From Halobaculum roseum (lineage in GTDB: Archaea > Halobacteriota > Halobacteria > Halobacteriales > Haloferacaceae), in NCBI RefSeq assembly GCF_019880245.1, contig NZ_CP082286.1, positions 434,001-498,000 of the forward strand: a stretch of DNA of 64,000 nucleotides, given 5' to 3'. The notes below the pieces were generated by a model, which saw only the letters and a program-made list of their open reading frames with translations, was not told where the DNA came from and did no database searches. Shown one piece after another: positions 53,231 to 61,484 of the stretch. The position numbers and the translations under genes were made by a program. Positions within the stretch are counted from its first letter, which is position 1. Every line of letters begins with the position of its first letter.

Positions 53231-53268
53231 AGCTATCCCGCCGTTGGTACGGCCGGAGGCATACAATC

Positions 53269-53868
53269 ATGAGCTACGAACTCGATCCGTTGCCGTACGA
53301 CTACGACGCGTTGGAACCCCACATTTCCGAGCAGGTGCTGACGTGGCATCACGACACCCATCACCAGGGCTATGTCAACGGCTGGAACTCGGCCGAGGAG
53401 ACGCTCGCGGAGAACCGCGAGGCTGGCGAGTTCGGCTCCTCGCCCGGTGCCATTCGGAACGTGACCCACAACTCCTCGGGACACATTCTGCACGACCTGT
53501 TCTGGCAGAACATGAGCCCGGAGGGCGGCGACGAGCCGTCGGGCGCGCTCGCCGACCGGATCGAGGAGGACTTCGGCTCCTACGAGGCGTGGAAGGGCGA
53601 GTTCGAGGCCGCCGCCGGCAACGCCAGCGGCTGGGCCCTGCTCGTGTACGACACGTTCTCGAACCAGCTACGCAACGTCGTGGTCGACAAGCACGACCAG
53701 GGCGCGATCTGGGGCGGCCACCCGATCCTCGCGCTGGACGTGTGGGAGCACTCCTACTACTACGACTACGGCCCCGCCCGCGGCGACTTCATCAGCGCGT
53801 TCTTCGAGGTCGTCGACTGGGACGAACCCTCGACCCGCTACGAACAGGCCGTCCAGCTCTTCGAGTAA
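53269..53868 (+). CDS. sod: Fe/Mn superoxide dismutase
   Basis: A 199-residue SOD converting superoxide to oxygen and peroxide. The metal ligands are visible: His in LTWHHDTHH (residues about 25-32), His in SGHILHDLFW (near 74), and Asp and His in LDVWEHSYYYDYG (near 157-161). The pattern fits the manganese-type enzyme of haloarchaea. It has both a TATA-like box and a Shine-Dalgarno sequence and lies 216 bp from the divergent transporter gene. Confidence 0.96.
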   Translation: MSYELDPLPYDYDALEPHISEQVLTWHHDTHHQGYVNGWNSAEETLAENREAGEFGSSPGAIRNVTHNSSGHILHDLFWQNMSPEGGDEPSGALADRIEEDFGSYEAWKGEFEAAAGNASGWALLVYDTFSNQLRNVVVDKHDQGAIWGGHPILALDVWEHSYYYDYGPARGDFISAFFEVVDWDEPSTRYEQAVQLFE

Positions 53869-54026
53869 GTCGGGGACGACGAACGGATCCGGAGGGATCC
53901 GAGCCGAACGTTCGACTTCTTTGACGCACCGCTCGTGAGGGACGGCTCCGCGCCGCCGTGTACTCCCGCGTCGGGGGCGAGACGCCGACACCCACAGTTA
54001 CGGCTCTCGCGACCGAGACGCCGCCC

Positions 54027-54728
54027 ATGGAACTCGCCGACGGCGTGTACGCCCTGGAGTTGACGATGGAACGGGATGACGGCACGGCCACCTTCCACCC
54101 GGCGGCCGTGGAGACGCCGAAGGGACCCGTGCTGATCGACGCCGGGCTTCCGGGGCAGACCGACCAACTGGCTGACGCGCTCGCGACCCACGGGCTGGAT
54201 CTGGCCGATGTTCGCGCGGTCCTCCTCACCCACCACGACGGCGATCACGCGGGCGGCCTGGCGGCGGCGCTTGAACGCGCCGCCGACCCCGTCGTGTACG
54301 CCCACGAGGCTGCGGCGCCGTACGTCGACGGTCGGGAGTTCCCGATCAAAAGCGATCCCGAGGGCGAGCGCTACGAGCCCGTTCCGGTCGACGTGGCGTT
54401 GCAGGACGGCGTAACGTTCCGGACGGACGCGGGGCCGATGCGCGCGGTGTTCACGCCGGGTCACGCGCCCGGACACCTCGCGTTTCACTTCCCCGAGTCC
54501 GGCGTGGTGCTCGCGGCCGACGCGCTTCGCGGGGAGGGCGGCGACCTGGTCGGCCCCGCGGAGCACTTCACGCCGGACATGGCCGAGGCGACCCGGTCGG
54601 TGGGTCGGCTCGCCGAACTGGGGGCGGACGTGGGGACGATCCACTGCTATCACGGCGGGGACGTCGACGCCGGAATCCCCGAGATCGAAGCGATATACGA
54701 GTCGCTGGCGGCCGAGCACCTGGAGTAG
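54027..54728 (+). CDS. MBL-fold hydrolase
   Basis: A 233-residue metallo-beta-lactamase fold protein. The metal motif is THHDGDHAGG near residue 67, a common HxDxDH variant. A second His site is FTPGHAPGHLAFH, and Asp in VLAADAL and His in HCYHGGD complete the set. Start ATG 54027 (MELADGVYAL) matches the family N-terminus; the ATG at 53958 would add an unconserved tail. Substrate unknown; esterase, lactonase and glyoxalase-II-like activities all occur in the family. Confidence 0.83.
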   Translation: MELADGVYALELTMERDDGTATFHPAAVETPKGPVLIDAGLPGQTDQLADALATHGLDLADVRAVLLTHHDGDHAGGLAAALERAADPVVYAHEAAAPYVDGREFPIKSDPEGERYEPVPVDVALQDGVTFRTDAGPMRAVFTPGHAPGHLAFHFPESGVVLAADALRGEGGDLVGPAEHFTPDMAEATRSVGRLAELGADVGTIHCYHGGDVDAGIPEIEAIYESLAAEHLE

Positions 54729-54829
54729 AACGCGAGGGCGAAGGCGGGGGGTGGGCAAAGGCGGAATCGAGAGCGGAGGCGAAGGCGGGGTCGGGAGCGA
54801 TCGGCTACTCGGTCTGCCGCCGCCGGACG

Positions 54830-54837
54830 ATTCATAT
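54830..54837 (+). promoter_or_regulatory. TATA-like element of the cupin gene
   Basis: ATTCATAT lies about 28 nt before the ATG at 54862, consistent with a leaderless transcript and with that start. Confidence 0.45.
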
Positions 54838-54861
54838 CGCCCCCGGCCGAGACGGCGACCG

Positions 54862-55323
54862 ATGGAACACGTCGACATCGACGAGGCAGAGACGGGCGGG
54901 TTCGGCAGGGACGTGGAGATGCGCCGGCTCACCGACGCGCTCGGCGCCGAGGACATGGCGATCAACCACTACCGGCTCGACCCGGGCGAGGGGTTCTCCG
55001 GCGGGATGCACACCCACCTCGACCAGGAGGAAGTGTTCGTGATCCTTTCTGGAACCGCGACGTTCGAGACGGAGGACGGCGCCGTCGAGGTCGACGAGGG
55101 CGAGGCGGTCCGGTTCGCCCCCGGCGAGTACCAGACCGGGAACAACGAGGGCGACGAGGCCGTCGAGGCGCTCGCGCTCGGCGCGCCGGGCGACTCGACG
55201 GAGGTGCGCGTTCCGGTCACGTGTCGCGAGTGCGGGCACGAGGCGCTCGCGGCGGTCCCCGGCGACGACGGCATGGGGTTCGTCTGCCCCGAGTGCGGCA
55301 CCGAGGCGGACCTCCCGACGTAG
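54862..55323 (+). CDS. cupin fused to a zinc ribbon
   Basis: A 153-residue protein. Residues about 40-105 form a cupin barrel: GGMHTHLDQEEVFVILSG supplies the first metal-binding motif, and a second, weaker set ends at GNNEGDE. A C-terminal zinc ribbon with CRECG and CPECG pairs occupies about 118-148. The combination suggests a metal-binding sensor or small-molecule isomerase rather than a classical oxygenase. Function unknown. Confidence 0.83.
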   Translation: MEHVDIDEAETGGFGRDVEMRRLTDALGAEDMAINHYRLDPGEGFSGGMHTHLDQEEVFVILSGTATFETEDGAVEVDEGEAVRFAPGEYQTGNNEGDEAVEALALGAPGDSTEVRVPVTCRECGHEALAAVPGDDGMGFVCPECGTEADLPT

Positions 55324-55410
55324 TCCGACTGGCCGACGGAGGCAGACCGGCCGACGTGGCCGGTCCGTCACGCGTCGCCGACGATGGGGACGCCTCCAGC
55401 AACCCGCCGC

Positions 55411-55417
55411 GTTTTAG
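55411..55417 (+). promoter_or_regulatory. TATA-like element of the DUF5827 gene
   Basis: GTTTTAG lies about 28 nt before the ATG at 55442, consistent with a leaderless transcript. Confidence 0.4.
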
Positions 55418-55441
55418 CGACGGGCGGGGCTACGGTCGGGT

Positions 55442-55801
55442 ATGCCGATCGAGAAAGCCGAGTTCCCCGGGCTGTACCCGTGCGACTTCTACACCCCCGC
55501 GGAGCTGTTCGAGCCGGACCGGATGTACACCGTCTACGAGATCGCGCGGCTCCTGCAGGGGCTGGAGCCCGACGCCGAGATCGACGAGGGGACCGAGGAG
55601 GTGCTGCTCGACTGGGCGATCCCGTGGATCATGACGAACGCGGCGGAACTCGTCGTCGCGGAGCCGCGCGGGGACGACGAGCCCGGGTACTACGGCCTGC
55701 GGCGACCCGAGGATCTCGACGGGGCCGATGGCAACGACGACGGCTCGGCCGCCGGCGACGCCCCCGGACACCCGGACGACCCGTCGCCGGACGAGCAGTG
55801 A
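55442..55801 (+). CDS. haloarchaeal DUF5827-like protein
   Basis: A 119-residue protein. The conserved part is EFPGLYPCDFYTPAELF near residues 6-24, MYTVYEIARLLQGL (28-41), DAEIDEGTEEVLLDWAIPWIMTNA (44-67). The C-terminus is acidic and low-complexity. I recall this as the haloarchaeal DUF5827 family; function is unknown. Its stop overlaps the GTG start of the next ATPase gene (GTGA, 55798-55801), so the two are translationally coupled. Confidence 0.8.
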   Translation: MPIEKAEFPGLYPCDFYTPAELFEPDRMYTVYEIARLLQGLEPDAEIDEGTEEVLLDWAIPWIMTNAAELVVAEPRGDDEPGYYGLRRPEDLDGADGNDDGSAAGDAPGHPDDPSPDEQ

Positions 55802-56637
55802 GGCTCCTCGTCGCCGGCGCGGACCCGGTGGACGCCGGCAAGACGACGTTCGCCGTCGGGCTCGCGGCCCGCCTCCGCGCCGACGGCGAGGGGACGCGCG
55901 TGTTCAAGCCCCGCGCCGGCAACGACCGCTGGTTCGACCACGACGACGTGCGCCGGGCGGCGGGCGACGGCCGCCTCTACGGGAAGGACATCGACCGACT
56001 GCTCCGGGCCGCCGACAGCGACGCGAGCCACGAGACCCGGAACCCGATACACCGGCTCTGGCGACCGACGCCCGGCGAGACCGGGCTGCTCGGCGAGTCC
56101 GACCGGACGTTCCTCGTCGACCGCGTCCGGACCGCCGACGGCGACGAGTGGGTGGTGAACGATACCGTCGAGATCCCGTCTCGGCTCCGCGAGGACCTCC
56201 CGCTCGCGGACGCCCGCCAGGTCGACTCGGTTCGGGCGGTCAACGACGCGATGGCTGACCTCCACCTGCCAGCGCTCGACCGACTGTCTGAGGACGTTCG
56301 GTCCGCCGGCGACGCGGGCGTCGCGCTCGTGGAGTCGTACGGCGACGTGGCGACCCCGCTGCGCGAGGTCTCCTTCGACGCCGTCGCCGTCGTCGACCCC
56401 GGCCGGTGTCGGGTGTACGGCGGCGACCGTTGGGCGCTCGCCCGAGAGGCCGCGACCGGCGGCCGCGACGAGGGAACGCTGGAGGTCCGCGTCGAGCGCG
56501 TCACCGAGATGCTCGATCCGCTCTCGACGCACGATCTCCGCCCGCTGACGGACGAGGAACGGGCCGACCCGGACGCCGTCGCCTCGGCCTACTCGGCGGC
56601 GTACGATGACCTTCTCGGGGCGGCCGGCGGCCGGTAG
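55798..56637 (+). CDS. P-loop ATPase (dethiobiotin synthetase/CobQ-like fold)
   Basis: A 279-residue protein beginning at GTG. The P-loop GADPVDAGKTTFA is at residues about 6-18, and a VFKPRAGND segment is near residue 37. Later a VALVESYGD strand and an AVVDPGRCRVY stretch follow. The Walker A form resembles MinD/CobQ/dethiobiotin-synthetase-like enzymes, but no substrate motif identifies which. It overlaps the DUF5827 gene by four bases, so the two small haloarchaeal proteins probably act together. Confidence 0.78.
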   Translation: MRLLVAGADPVDAGKTTFAVGLAARLRADGEGTRVFKPRAGNDRWFDHDDVRRAAGDGRLYGKDIDRLLRAADSDASHETRNPIHRLWRPTPGETGLLGESDRTFLVDRVRTADGDEWVVNDTVEIPSRLREDLPLADARQVDSVRAVNDAMADLHLPALDRLSEDVRSAGDAGVALVESYGDVATPLREVSFDAVAVVDPGRCRVYGGDRWALAREAATGGRDEGTLEVRVERVTEMLDPLSTHDLRPLTDEERADPDAVASAYSAAYDDLLGAAGGR

Positions 56638-56713
56638 CTCAGGTCCGGTCCGGCCGATAGCCCGGGTTCGATCCGGCCGGCACGACTTCCCTCCGACCGA
56701 ACCGATCCGGGAG

Positions 56714-57340
56714 CTAGCGCGTTCGCGCCGCCCGCCCGGCGAGTTCCACGTGCTCGAACGGCGAATCCAGCACGCTCGGCCCGTGGCCGACGTGGAGTTC
56801 CCGGAGGCCGTCGCCGTCGACGCGCTCGCGCACGCGGTCGATGCTACGGATCAGCGCGTCGCGGTCGCCCTCCTCCAGGTCCGTCCGCCCGAAGCCGCCG
56901 TTCTGGAAGATCAGGTCGCCCGCGAACAGCACGCCCGCGTCCTCGTCGTAGAAGCAGAGGTGGTCGTCCTTGTGCCCGGGCGTGTGCAGCGCCTCGTAGC
57001 TGCCGAGCCCCATATCGACACGTCCGCCGTCGGGGATCTCGTTGTCCACGCTCGGCTGGCTCGTGTCGAAGCCCCACGTCTCGACGCCGAAGGCGTTGCG
57101 GACGGCCTCGACGTTGCCGACGTGGTCGTGGTGCGTGTGGGTGAGGACGATCGCGTCGAGGTCGTCGACGCGTTCGCGGACGAGCGGGAGGATATCGAAG
57201 TTCGACCCGGTGTCGACGAGGACGCGCCGGCCGTGGTCACCGTCGTCGGCCGTCGCGGGCGCGTCGGCGCCCGCGGGGCCGGAGACGAGGAACGCGTTGC
57301 TCGTGAACGCCTGCACGCCGGCGGCGAGGTTGTGGATCAT
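56714..57340 (-). CDS. MBL-fold hydrolase (glyoxalase II-like)
   Basis: A 208-residue metallo-beta-lactamase fold protein with complete metal motif THTHHDH (near residue 67), HTPGHKDDH (near 119), AGDLIF (near 141) and a C-terminal HVGHGPS. This full set resembles hydroxyacylglutathione hydrolase-like enzymes. An acidic insertion, DAPATADDGDHG, lies near residue 30. The open frame extends far upstream because of GC-rich composition; the ATG at 57340 begins the conserved part. It diverges from thymidylate synthase. Confidence 0.85.
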   Translation of the reverse strand: MIHNLAAGVQAFTSNAFLVSGPAGADAPATADDGDHGRRVLVDTGSNFDILPLVRERVDDLDAIVLTHTHHDHVGNVEAVRNAFGVETWGFDTSQPSVDNEIPDGGRVDMGLGSYEALHTPGHKDDHLCFYDEDAGVLFAGDLIFQNGGFGRTDLEEGDRDALIRSIDRVRERVDGDGLRELHVGHGPSVLDSPFEHVELAGRAARTR

Positions 57341-57436
57341 GGACGACGATAAGCGACGGCGGGTCTTGGGGGTTGGCGTTCCGGACGGGTGGCCGGGTCC
57401 GGTAGGTCTATCACGGACGCCCCGCCCTTCTCGCGT

Positions 57437-58444
57437 ATGCAGCAGTACCTCTCGACCGTCGAGGACGTGATCCGGGACGGCACCCACAAGCCGAACCGGA
57501 CCGGCGTCGACACGCTCTCGTCCTTCTCGGCGCACTACGAGGCCGACCTCGCCGACGGCTTCCCCCTGCTCACGACGAAGGACCTCTCGGGCTTCCGTTG
57601 GAAATCGCTCATCCACGAGCTCCTGTGGTACCTCTCGGGCGAGGAGCACATCCGCGACCTCCGCGAGAAGACGGGGATCTGGGACGCGTGGGCCGACGAG
57701 GAGGGCCGCCTCGACACCGCCTACGGCCGCTTCTGGCGGCGCTACCCCGTCCCCGAGGAGGGGCTGGAGGGCGAGACGTGGCCCGACGACAGCCACCGCT
57801 GGATGAACGACGACGAGCGCACGTTCGACCAACTGGCGTACGTCCTCGCCACGCTGCGGGAGAACCCCCAATCGCGACGTATCGTCGTCAACGCCTGGCA
57901 CCCCGCGAACGCGACCGTCTCGACGCTCCCGCCGTGTCACTACACCTTCGTGTTCAACGTCCAGGGCGATCGCCTGAACCTGCACCTCACCCAGCGCTCG
58001 GGCGACCTGGCGCTCGGCATCCCGTTCAACATCGCCGCCTACTCGATCCTGCTGACGGCCGTCGCCCAGCGCACCGGCTTCGAGCCCGGCACGTTCGCCC
58101 ACAGCGTCGTCGACGCCCACGTCTACTGCGGCACCGGCGACCGTGGCGACTGGTACGGCGACGCCGACGCCCGCGCGATGCTCCGTGACGGCCTCGCGGA
58201 CGCCGAGTCGCGCGAGGAGTACGAGCGGCTGGCCGACTGGGTCGAGGAGACCGCGCCCGCGGAGGCCGAAGGCGACGAGAAGAAAGACCACGTCCCCGGC
58301 CTGCTGCGACAGCTCGGCCGCGAGCCGCGCGAGAAGCCGACGCTGCGCGTCGCCGACAAGCCGCTCGACGAGTTGGCGTTCGACGACATCGAGCTGCTGG
58401 AGTACGACCCGGGGCCGGGCATCGAGTTCGCGGTCGCCGAGTGA
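57437..58444 (+). CDS. thyA: thymidylate synthase
   Basis: A 335-residue ThyA-type synthase that methylates dUMP using methylene-tetrahydrofolate. Catalytic Cys167 lies in LPPCHY. Phosphate-binding arginines are in NPQSRRIV near 143-150, and the folate/dUMP site has QRSGDLALGIPFN. The family is usually about 264 residues; here acidic insertions lie at about 104-130 and 235-280 (charged, Glu/Lys-rich). It overlaps the dihydrofolate reductase start by one base, linking synthesis to recycling of dihydrofolate. No thyX is needed. Confidence 0.95.
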   Translation: MQQYLSTVEDVIRDGTHKPNRTGVDTLSSFSAHYEADLADGFPLLTTKDLSGFRWKSLIHELLWYLSGEEHIRDLREKTGIWDAWADEEGRLDTAYGRFWRRYPVPEEGLEGETWPDDSHRWMNDDERTFDQLAYVLATLRENPQSRRIVVNAWHPANATVSTLPPCHYTFVFNVQGDRLNLHLTQRSGDLALGIPFNIAAYSILLTAVAQRTGFEPGTFAHSVVDAHVYCGTGDRGDWYGDADARAMLRDGLADAESREEYERLADWVEETAPAEAEGDEKKDHVPGLLRQLGREPREKPTLRVADKPLDELAFDDIELLEYDPGPGIEFAVAE

Positions 58445-59022
58445 TGCCGGACGGTCCCGGCTCGACCGACGGGTCCCCTTCGACCGGCGCCGACACGGAC
58501 GGTGAGGGCGGAGGCGGCGGCGATATTCGCGTCTCGCTCATCGCCGCCGTCGCCGCCAACGGCGTCATCGGCGCCGAGGGCGGGATGCCGTGGCACTTCC
58601 CCGCGGACATGCGCCACTTCAAGGAGACCACAACGGGACACCCCGTGATCATGGGCCGGCGGACGTACGAGTCGATCGCGAGCGACATCGGCGGCCCGCT
58701 GCCCGACCGGACGAACGTCGTCCTCTCGCGGTCGGACCCGGACCTCCCGGAGGAGGTGATCGTCACCGGGTCCGTCGAGGAGGCGCTCGCGGCCGCCCGC
58801 GCCGACGCCGCCGAACGGGGCGTCGACACCGTCTACGTCGCCGGCGGCGGCGCCGTTTACGGGCAGTTCCTCCCGCTTGCCGACGAGCTAGTCCTCACCG
58901 AGATCCACGACTCACACGAGGGGGACACCGAATTTCCCGAGTTCGATCGGGGTGAGTGGGTCGAGGTCGACCGGGAGGAACACGACGCGTTCGACTTCGT
59001 CGTCTACGAGCGCCGGAGATAG
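58444..59022 (+). CDS. folA: dihydrofolate reductase
   Basis: A 192-residue DHFR reducing dihydrofolate to tetrahydrofolate with NADPH. The core begins at about residue 30 (VSLIAAVAANGVIG), with GGMPWHFPADMRHFK containing the catalytic Asp, PVIMGRRTYESI, and VAGGGAVYGQFL. An acidic, Gly-rich N-terminal tail of about 28 residues precedes it. ATG 58444 shares one base with the thyA stop (TGATG). It regenerates the folate oxidised by thymidylate synthase. Confidence 0.95.
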   Translation: MPDGPGSTDGSPSTGADTDGEGGGGGDIRVSLIAAVAANGVIGAEGGMPWHFPADMRHFKETTTGHPVIMGRRTYESIASDIGGPLPDRTNVVLSRSDPDLPEEVIVTGSVEEALAAARADAAERGVDTVYVAGGGAVYGQFLPLADELVLTEIHDSHEGDTEFPEFDRGEWVEVDREEHDAFDFVVYERRR

Positions 59023-59092
59023 CGCGCGCGGTCGAGGACAGCCGCACCATGCAGAACGGCTTTCCGCCCGCCGCGCCATCCGTCGAGCGAAC

Positions 59093-60103
59093 ATGGCTCG
59101 CCCTCGCCTCGTCGCGCTCGCCTGCTGCCTCCTGCTCGTGCTCGCGGGTTGTGTCGTCGGGCCGGCGGGCAGCGACGCGACCGTCGGCGGCGGGGACACC
59201 GCGACCGCGCCGCCCGGCTCGGACGGAACGCCGGCCACCGCCGCCCCGCCGGCGGACGGCATCCGCGTGACCGTCGTCGAGATCGTCGACGGCGACACGT
59301 TCCGGTTCGAATACGAGAACGGCACGACCGACACGGCCCGGCTGCTGGGCGTCGACACGCCGGAGGTGTACGGCGAGAACTCCCCGGACGAGTTCGAGGG
59401 CGTCCCCGACACGGAGGCCGGCCGGTCGTGTCTCCGCGAGTACGGCGATCGCGCCAGCGCCTACGCGAAGAACCGCCTGCTCGGCGAGGAGGTGACGCTC
59501 GCCTTCGACTCGAACGAGCCCCGTCGCGGCTACTACGACCGGCTGCTCGTGTACGTCCACCACGACGGCGGGTCGTTCAACTACGCGCTGATCGACCGCG
59601 GGCTGGCCCGCGTGTACGACTCGTCCTTCGAACGCGGCGACCGCTTCTACGCCGCCGAGGAGCGGGCGATGGCCGCCGACCGCGGGCTGTGGACCTGCCG
59701 CGACGGCACGCCCGGCCCCGCCGGCGAGGACGAGACGATCGCCACCGCGTCCGCGACGGCGACGCCCGCCGGCGACGGGGTCGTCGTCTCGCGGATCCAC
59801 GCCGACGCCGAGGGCGAGGACGGCGAGAACCTCAACGACGAGTACGTCGTCCTCACGAACCGCGGCGACGAGCCGGTCGACCTCTCGGGGTGGACGCTGT
59901 CGGACGAGGCTGGCTTCACCTACGAGTTCCCCGACGGCGTGACGCTCCCCGCGGACGCGTCGCTCACGCTCCACGTCGGCAGCGGCGAGGACACCGAGAC
60001 GGACCTGTACTGGGGCCGGGAACGACCGACGCTCAACAACGACGGCGAGACGGTGACCCTGCGCGACGAGGACGGGAACCTCGTCGCCGAGCGGTCGACC
60101 TGA
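59093..60103 (+). CDS. secreted lipoprotein nuclease (SNase + lamin-tail domain)
   Basis: A 336-residue lipoprotein. The signal peptide ends in lipobox LAGC near residue 20. A Ser/Thr/Pro linker follows. A thermonuclease-like domain (residues about 55-205) has VDGDTFRFE, ARLLGVDTPE and YYDRLLVYV, supplying the calcium and phosphate-binding residues of staphylococcal nuclease. The C-terminal 100 residues form a lamin-tail domain (DEYVVLTNRGDEPVDLSGW, TLNNDGETVTLRD). It probably degrades external DNA or RNA, perhaps for nutrient use. ATG at 59093 is chosen for the signal peptide. Confidence 0.9.
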   Translation: MARPRLVALACCLLLVLAGCVVGPAGSDATVGGGDTATAPPGSDGTPATAAPPADGIRVTVVEIVDGDTFRFEYENGTTDTARLLGVDTPEVYGENSPDEFEGVPDTEAGRSCLREYGDRASAYAKNRLLGEEVTLAFDSNEPRRGYYDRLLVYVHHDGGSFNYALIDRGLARVYDSSFERGDRFYAAEERAMAADRGLWTCRDGTPGPAGEDETIATASATATPAGDGVVVSRIHADAEGEDGENLNDEYVVLTNRGDEPVDLSGWTLSDEAGFTYEFPDGVTLPADASLTLHVGSGEDTETDLYWGRERPTLNNDGETVTLRDEDGNLVAERST

Positions 60104-60155
60104 GGCGTCCCGCCTCCGGCGACACAGCTATCCGTCGCACGTGGATCGTTCGCAT

Positions 60156-60569
60156 GTGCCACATCTTCGCTTCGACCTCTCGGTCGCCGTCACCGACGAC
60201 GAGCGCGCGTCGTTCGCCGAGTGGGTCGCCGAGACCTACGCCGAGGTCATGGACACCGGAACCGACCACGTCGGCGTGGCGGTCGTCGAGAGCGACCCGC
60301 AGTTGGGCGGGGCCGGGGAGGACGACCCGGTCGCGCTCGTGAACGCGGACGTGCGCGTCGGCCGAACCGTCGACCAGCGACACGCGCTCGCCCGCCGCCT
60401 CACCACGGAACTCGGCGACCGGTTCGGGATTCCCGAGCGGACGGTGTACGTCGTCGTCACGGAGCATGAGGGCGCCGACTTCGTGCTCGGCGGGGAGCCG
60501 CTCGACGCGTGGGAGCCCGCCGAGCGCGACGGTTCGAGCGTCGGCCGCGACGGCGATGCCGGGTCGTAG
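60156..60569 (+). CDS. tautomerase-family protein (Pro-1)
   Basis: A 137-residue protein starting at GTG. After removal of the initiator the N-terminal residue is Pro, the catalytic base of 4-oxalocrotonate tautomerase/MIF-type enzymes (PHLRFDLSV). The DDERASFAEWVAETYAEV and TVYVVVTEH segments fit the fold. Choosing the ATG five codons upstream would bury the proline, so GTG 60156 is preferred. Substrate is unknown. The C-terminal about 30 residues are acidic. Confidence 0.8.
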   Translation: MPHLRFDLSVAVTDDERASFAEWVAETYAEVMDTGTDHVGVAVVESDPQLGGAGEDDPVALVNADVRVGRTVDQRHALARRLTTELGDRFGIPERTVYVVVTEHEGADFVLGGEPLDAWEPAERDGSSVGRDGDAGS

Positions 60570-60580
60570 GGGTCCCGGAC

Positions 60581-61336
60581 TCAGGGTTTCCGCAGCACCG
60601 CCTCGTAGTGGTGGTCGTTCGAGTACCGGACCGTCGCGACCGACCACTCCGAGCCGACGCACGCCTCCCGGAGCACGTCGGGCGCGAACGGCCGGAACAG
60701 CAGGGTGTCGCCCACGTCCCCCTCGTACTCGAAGTGCATCACGCGGTAGCCCATCCCCGGCGTGGGGTCCGGCCGCCAGCCGAGGAGGTCGCGCGCCCCG
60801 TCCGCCTCGGGGTCGTAGTTGTCGACGACGGCGACTGCGTCGTCGGTCGTCACGAACGCGAGGTCGGCGAGGAACTCCCGGAGGCGGTGCGGCGGTCGCG
60901 CCAGTCCGAGTTGGGTGCCGTGGGCGTACACCCCGCGGAAGCGGTCGCGGTCGAACGACTCCCGTAGCGCGAACATGTCGCCCCGAACCGCCGAGTCGAC
61001 GCCGCGCTCGCGCATCGTCGCGACGAGGTGGGCGGACGGCTCCAGCCCCACCACCTCCCCCTCGTAGCGTTCCTGAAACCGGAGCACGTCGCGACCGGCG
61101 CCGGCGCCCAGATCGAGCAGCGGCGCCGCCAGTCCGTCGGAATCGAGCGTCTCGTAGGCCGACTCGTCGCGCTCGGCGAAATAGAACCCCTCGATCGGGT
61201 GTTCCACGCGCTCGGCGCCGTCGACGCACCACAGCGGCTCGGTCTGCTCGTCGCGCGCGAACTCGCGGATCGCGCGGCCGAACGGGTCCGTTCCGTCGCC
61301 CTCGACGGCGTCACCTCCGGGATCGGCGGTCGACAT
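60581..61336 (-). CDS. class I SAM-dependent methyltransferase
   Basis: A 251-residue methyltransferase with motif I DLGAGAGRDVLRF near residue 79. An acidic loop (GVDSAVRGDMFAL) and a YNPxAxG-like VDNYDPEADG strand end follow. No substrate can be named. The ATG at 61336 is supported by a TATA-like CACATATCG about 32 nt upstream on this strand and is preferred to an in-frame codon 33 residues upstream. An 8-bp-arm inverted repeat (61338-61360) lies right at the predicted start, between TATA and ATG. Confidence 0.82.
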   Translation of the reverse strand: MSTADPGGDAVEGDGTDPFGRAIREFARDEQTEPLWCVDGAERVEHPIEGFYFAERDESAYETLDSDGLAAPLLDLGAGAGRDVLRFQERYEGEVVGLEPSAHLVATMRERGVDSAVRGDMFALRESFDRDRFRGVYAHGTQLGLARPPHRLREFLADLAFVTTDDAVAVVDNYDPEADGARDLLGWRPDPTPGMGYRVMHFEYEGDVGDTLLFRPFAPDVLREACVGSEWSVATVRYSNDHHYEAVLRKP

Positions 61337-61337
61337 A

Positions 61338-61360
61338 CCGACCACGACGGAAGTGGTCGG
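61338..61360. promoter_or_regulatory. inverted repeat at the methyltransferase start
   Basis: Arms CCGACCAC and GTGGTCGG, eight perfect base pairs with a seven-base loop. It sits between the TATA-like element (61366-61374, minus strand) and the ATG at 61336, where a regulator could block the polymerase. Confidence 0.45.
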
Positions 61361-61365
61361 GAAAA

Positions 61366-61374
61366 CGATATGTG
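61366..61374 (-). promoter_or_regulatory. TATA-like element of the methyltransferase gene
   Basis: CACATATCG on the minus strand, about 32 nt before the ATG at 61336. A second AT-rich CATATGACAT at 61386-61395 may serve the divergent plus-strand gene. Confidence 0.45.
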
Positions 61375-61484
61375 AATGATGGTAGCATATGACATAGTGA
61401 GTGGGCACGGACAACGAGGGCGCAGAAACCGGCAAGGTTGGCAGCTACCACACCGACTACCGACGCGGCCGGCAGTCGGGTGGT

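Noticed and set aside
56627-56685. tRNA-like pieces: GGCCGGTAGCTCAG followed by GGGTTCGATCCGGCCGGC
   Set aside because: Only about 20 nt separate the D-arm-like and T-arm-like parts, with no anticodon arm, and a five-pair T stem cannot form. The first piece is also the end of the ATPase gene and its stop codon. Chance resemblance is likely.
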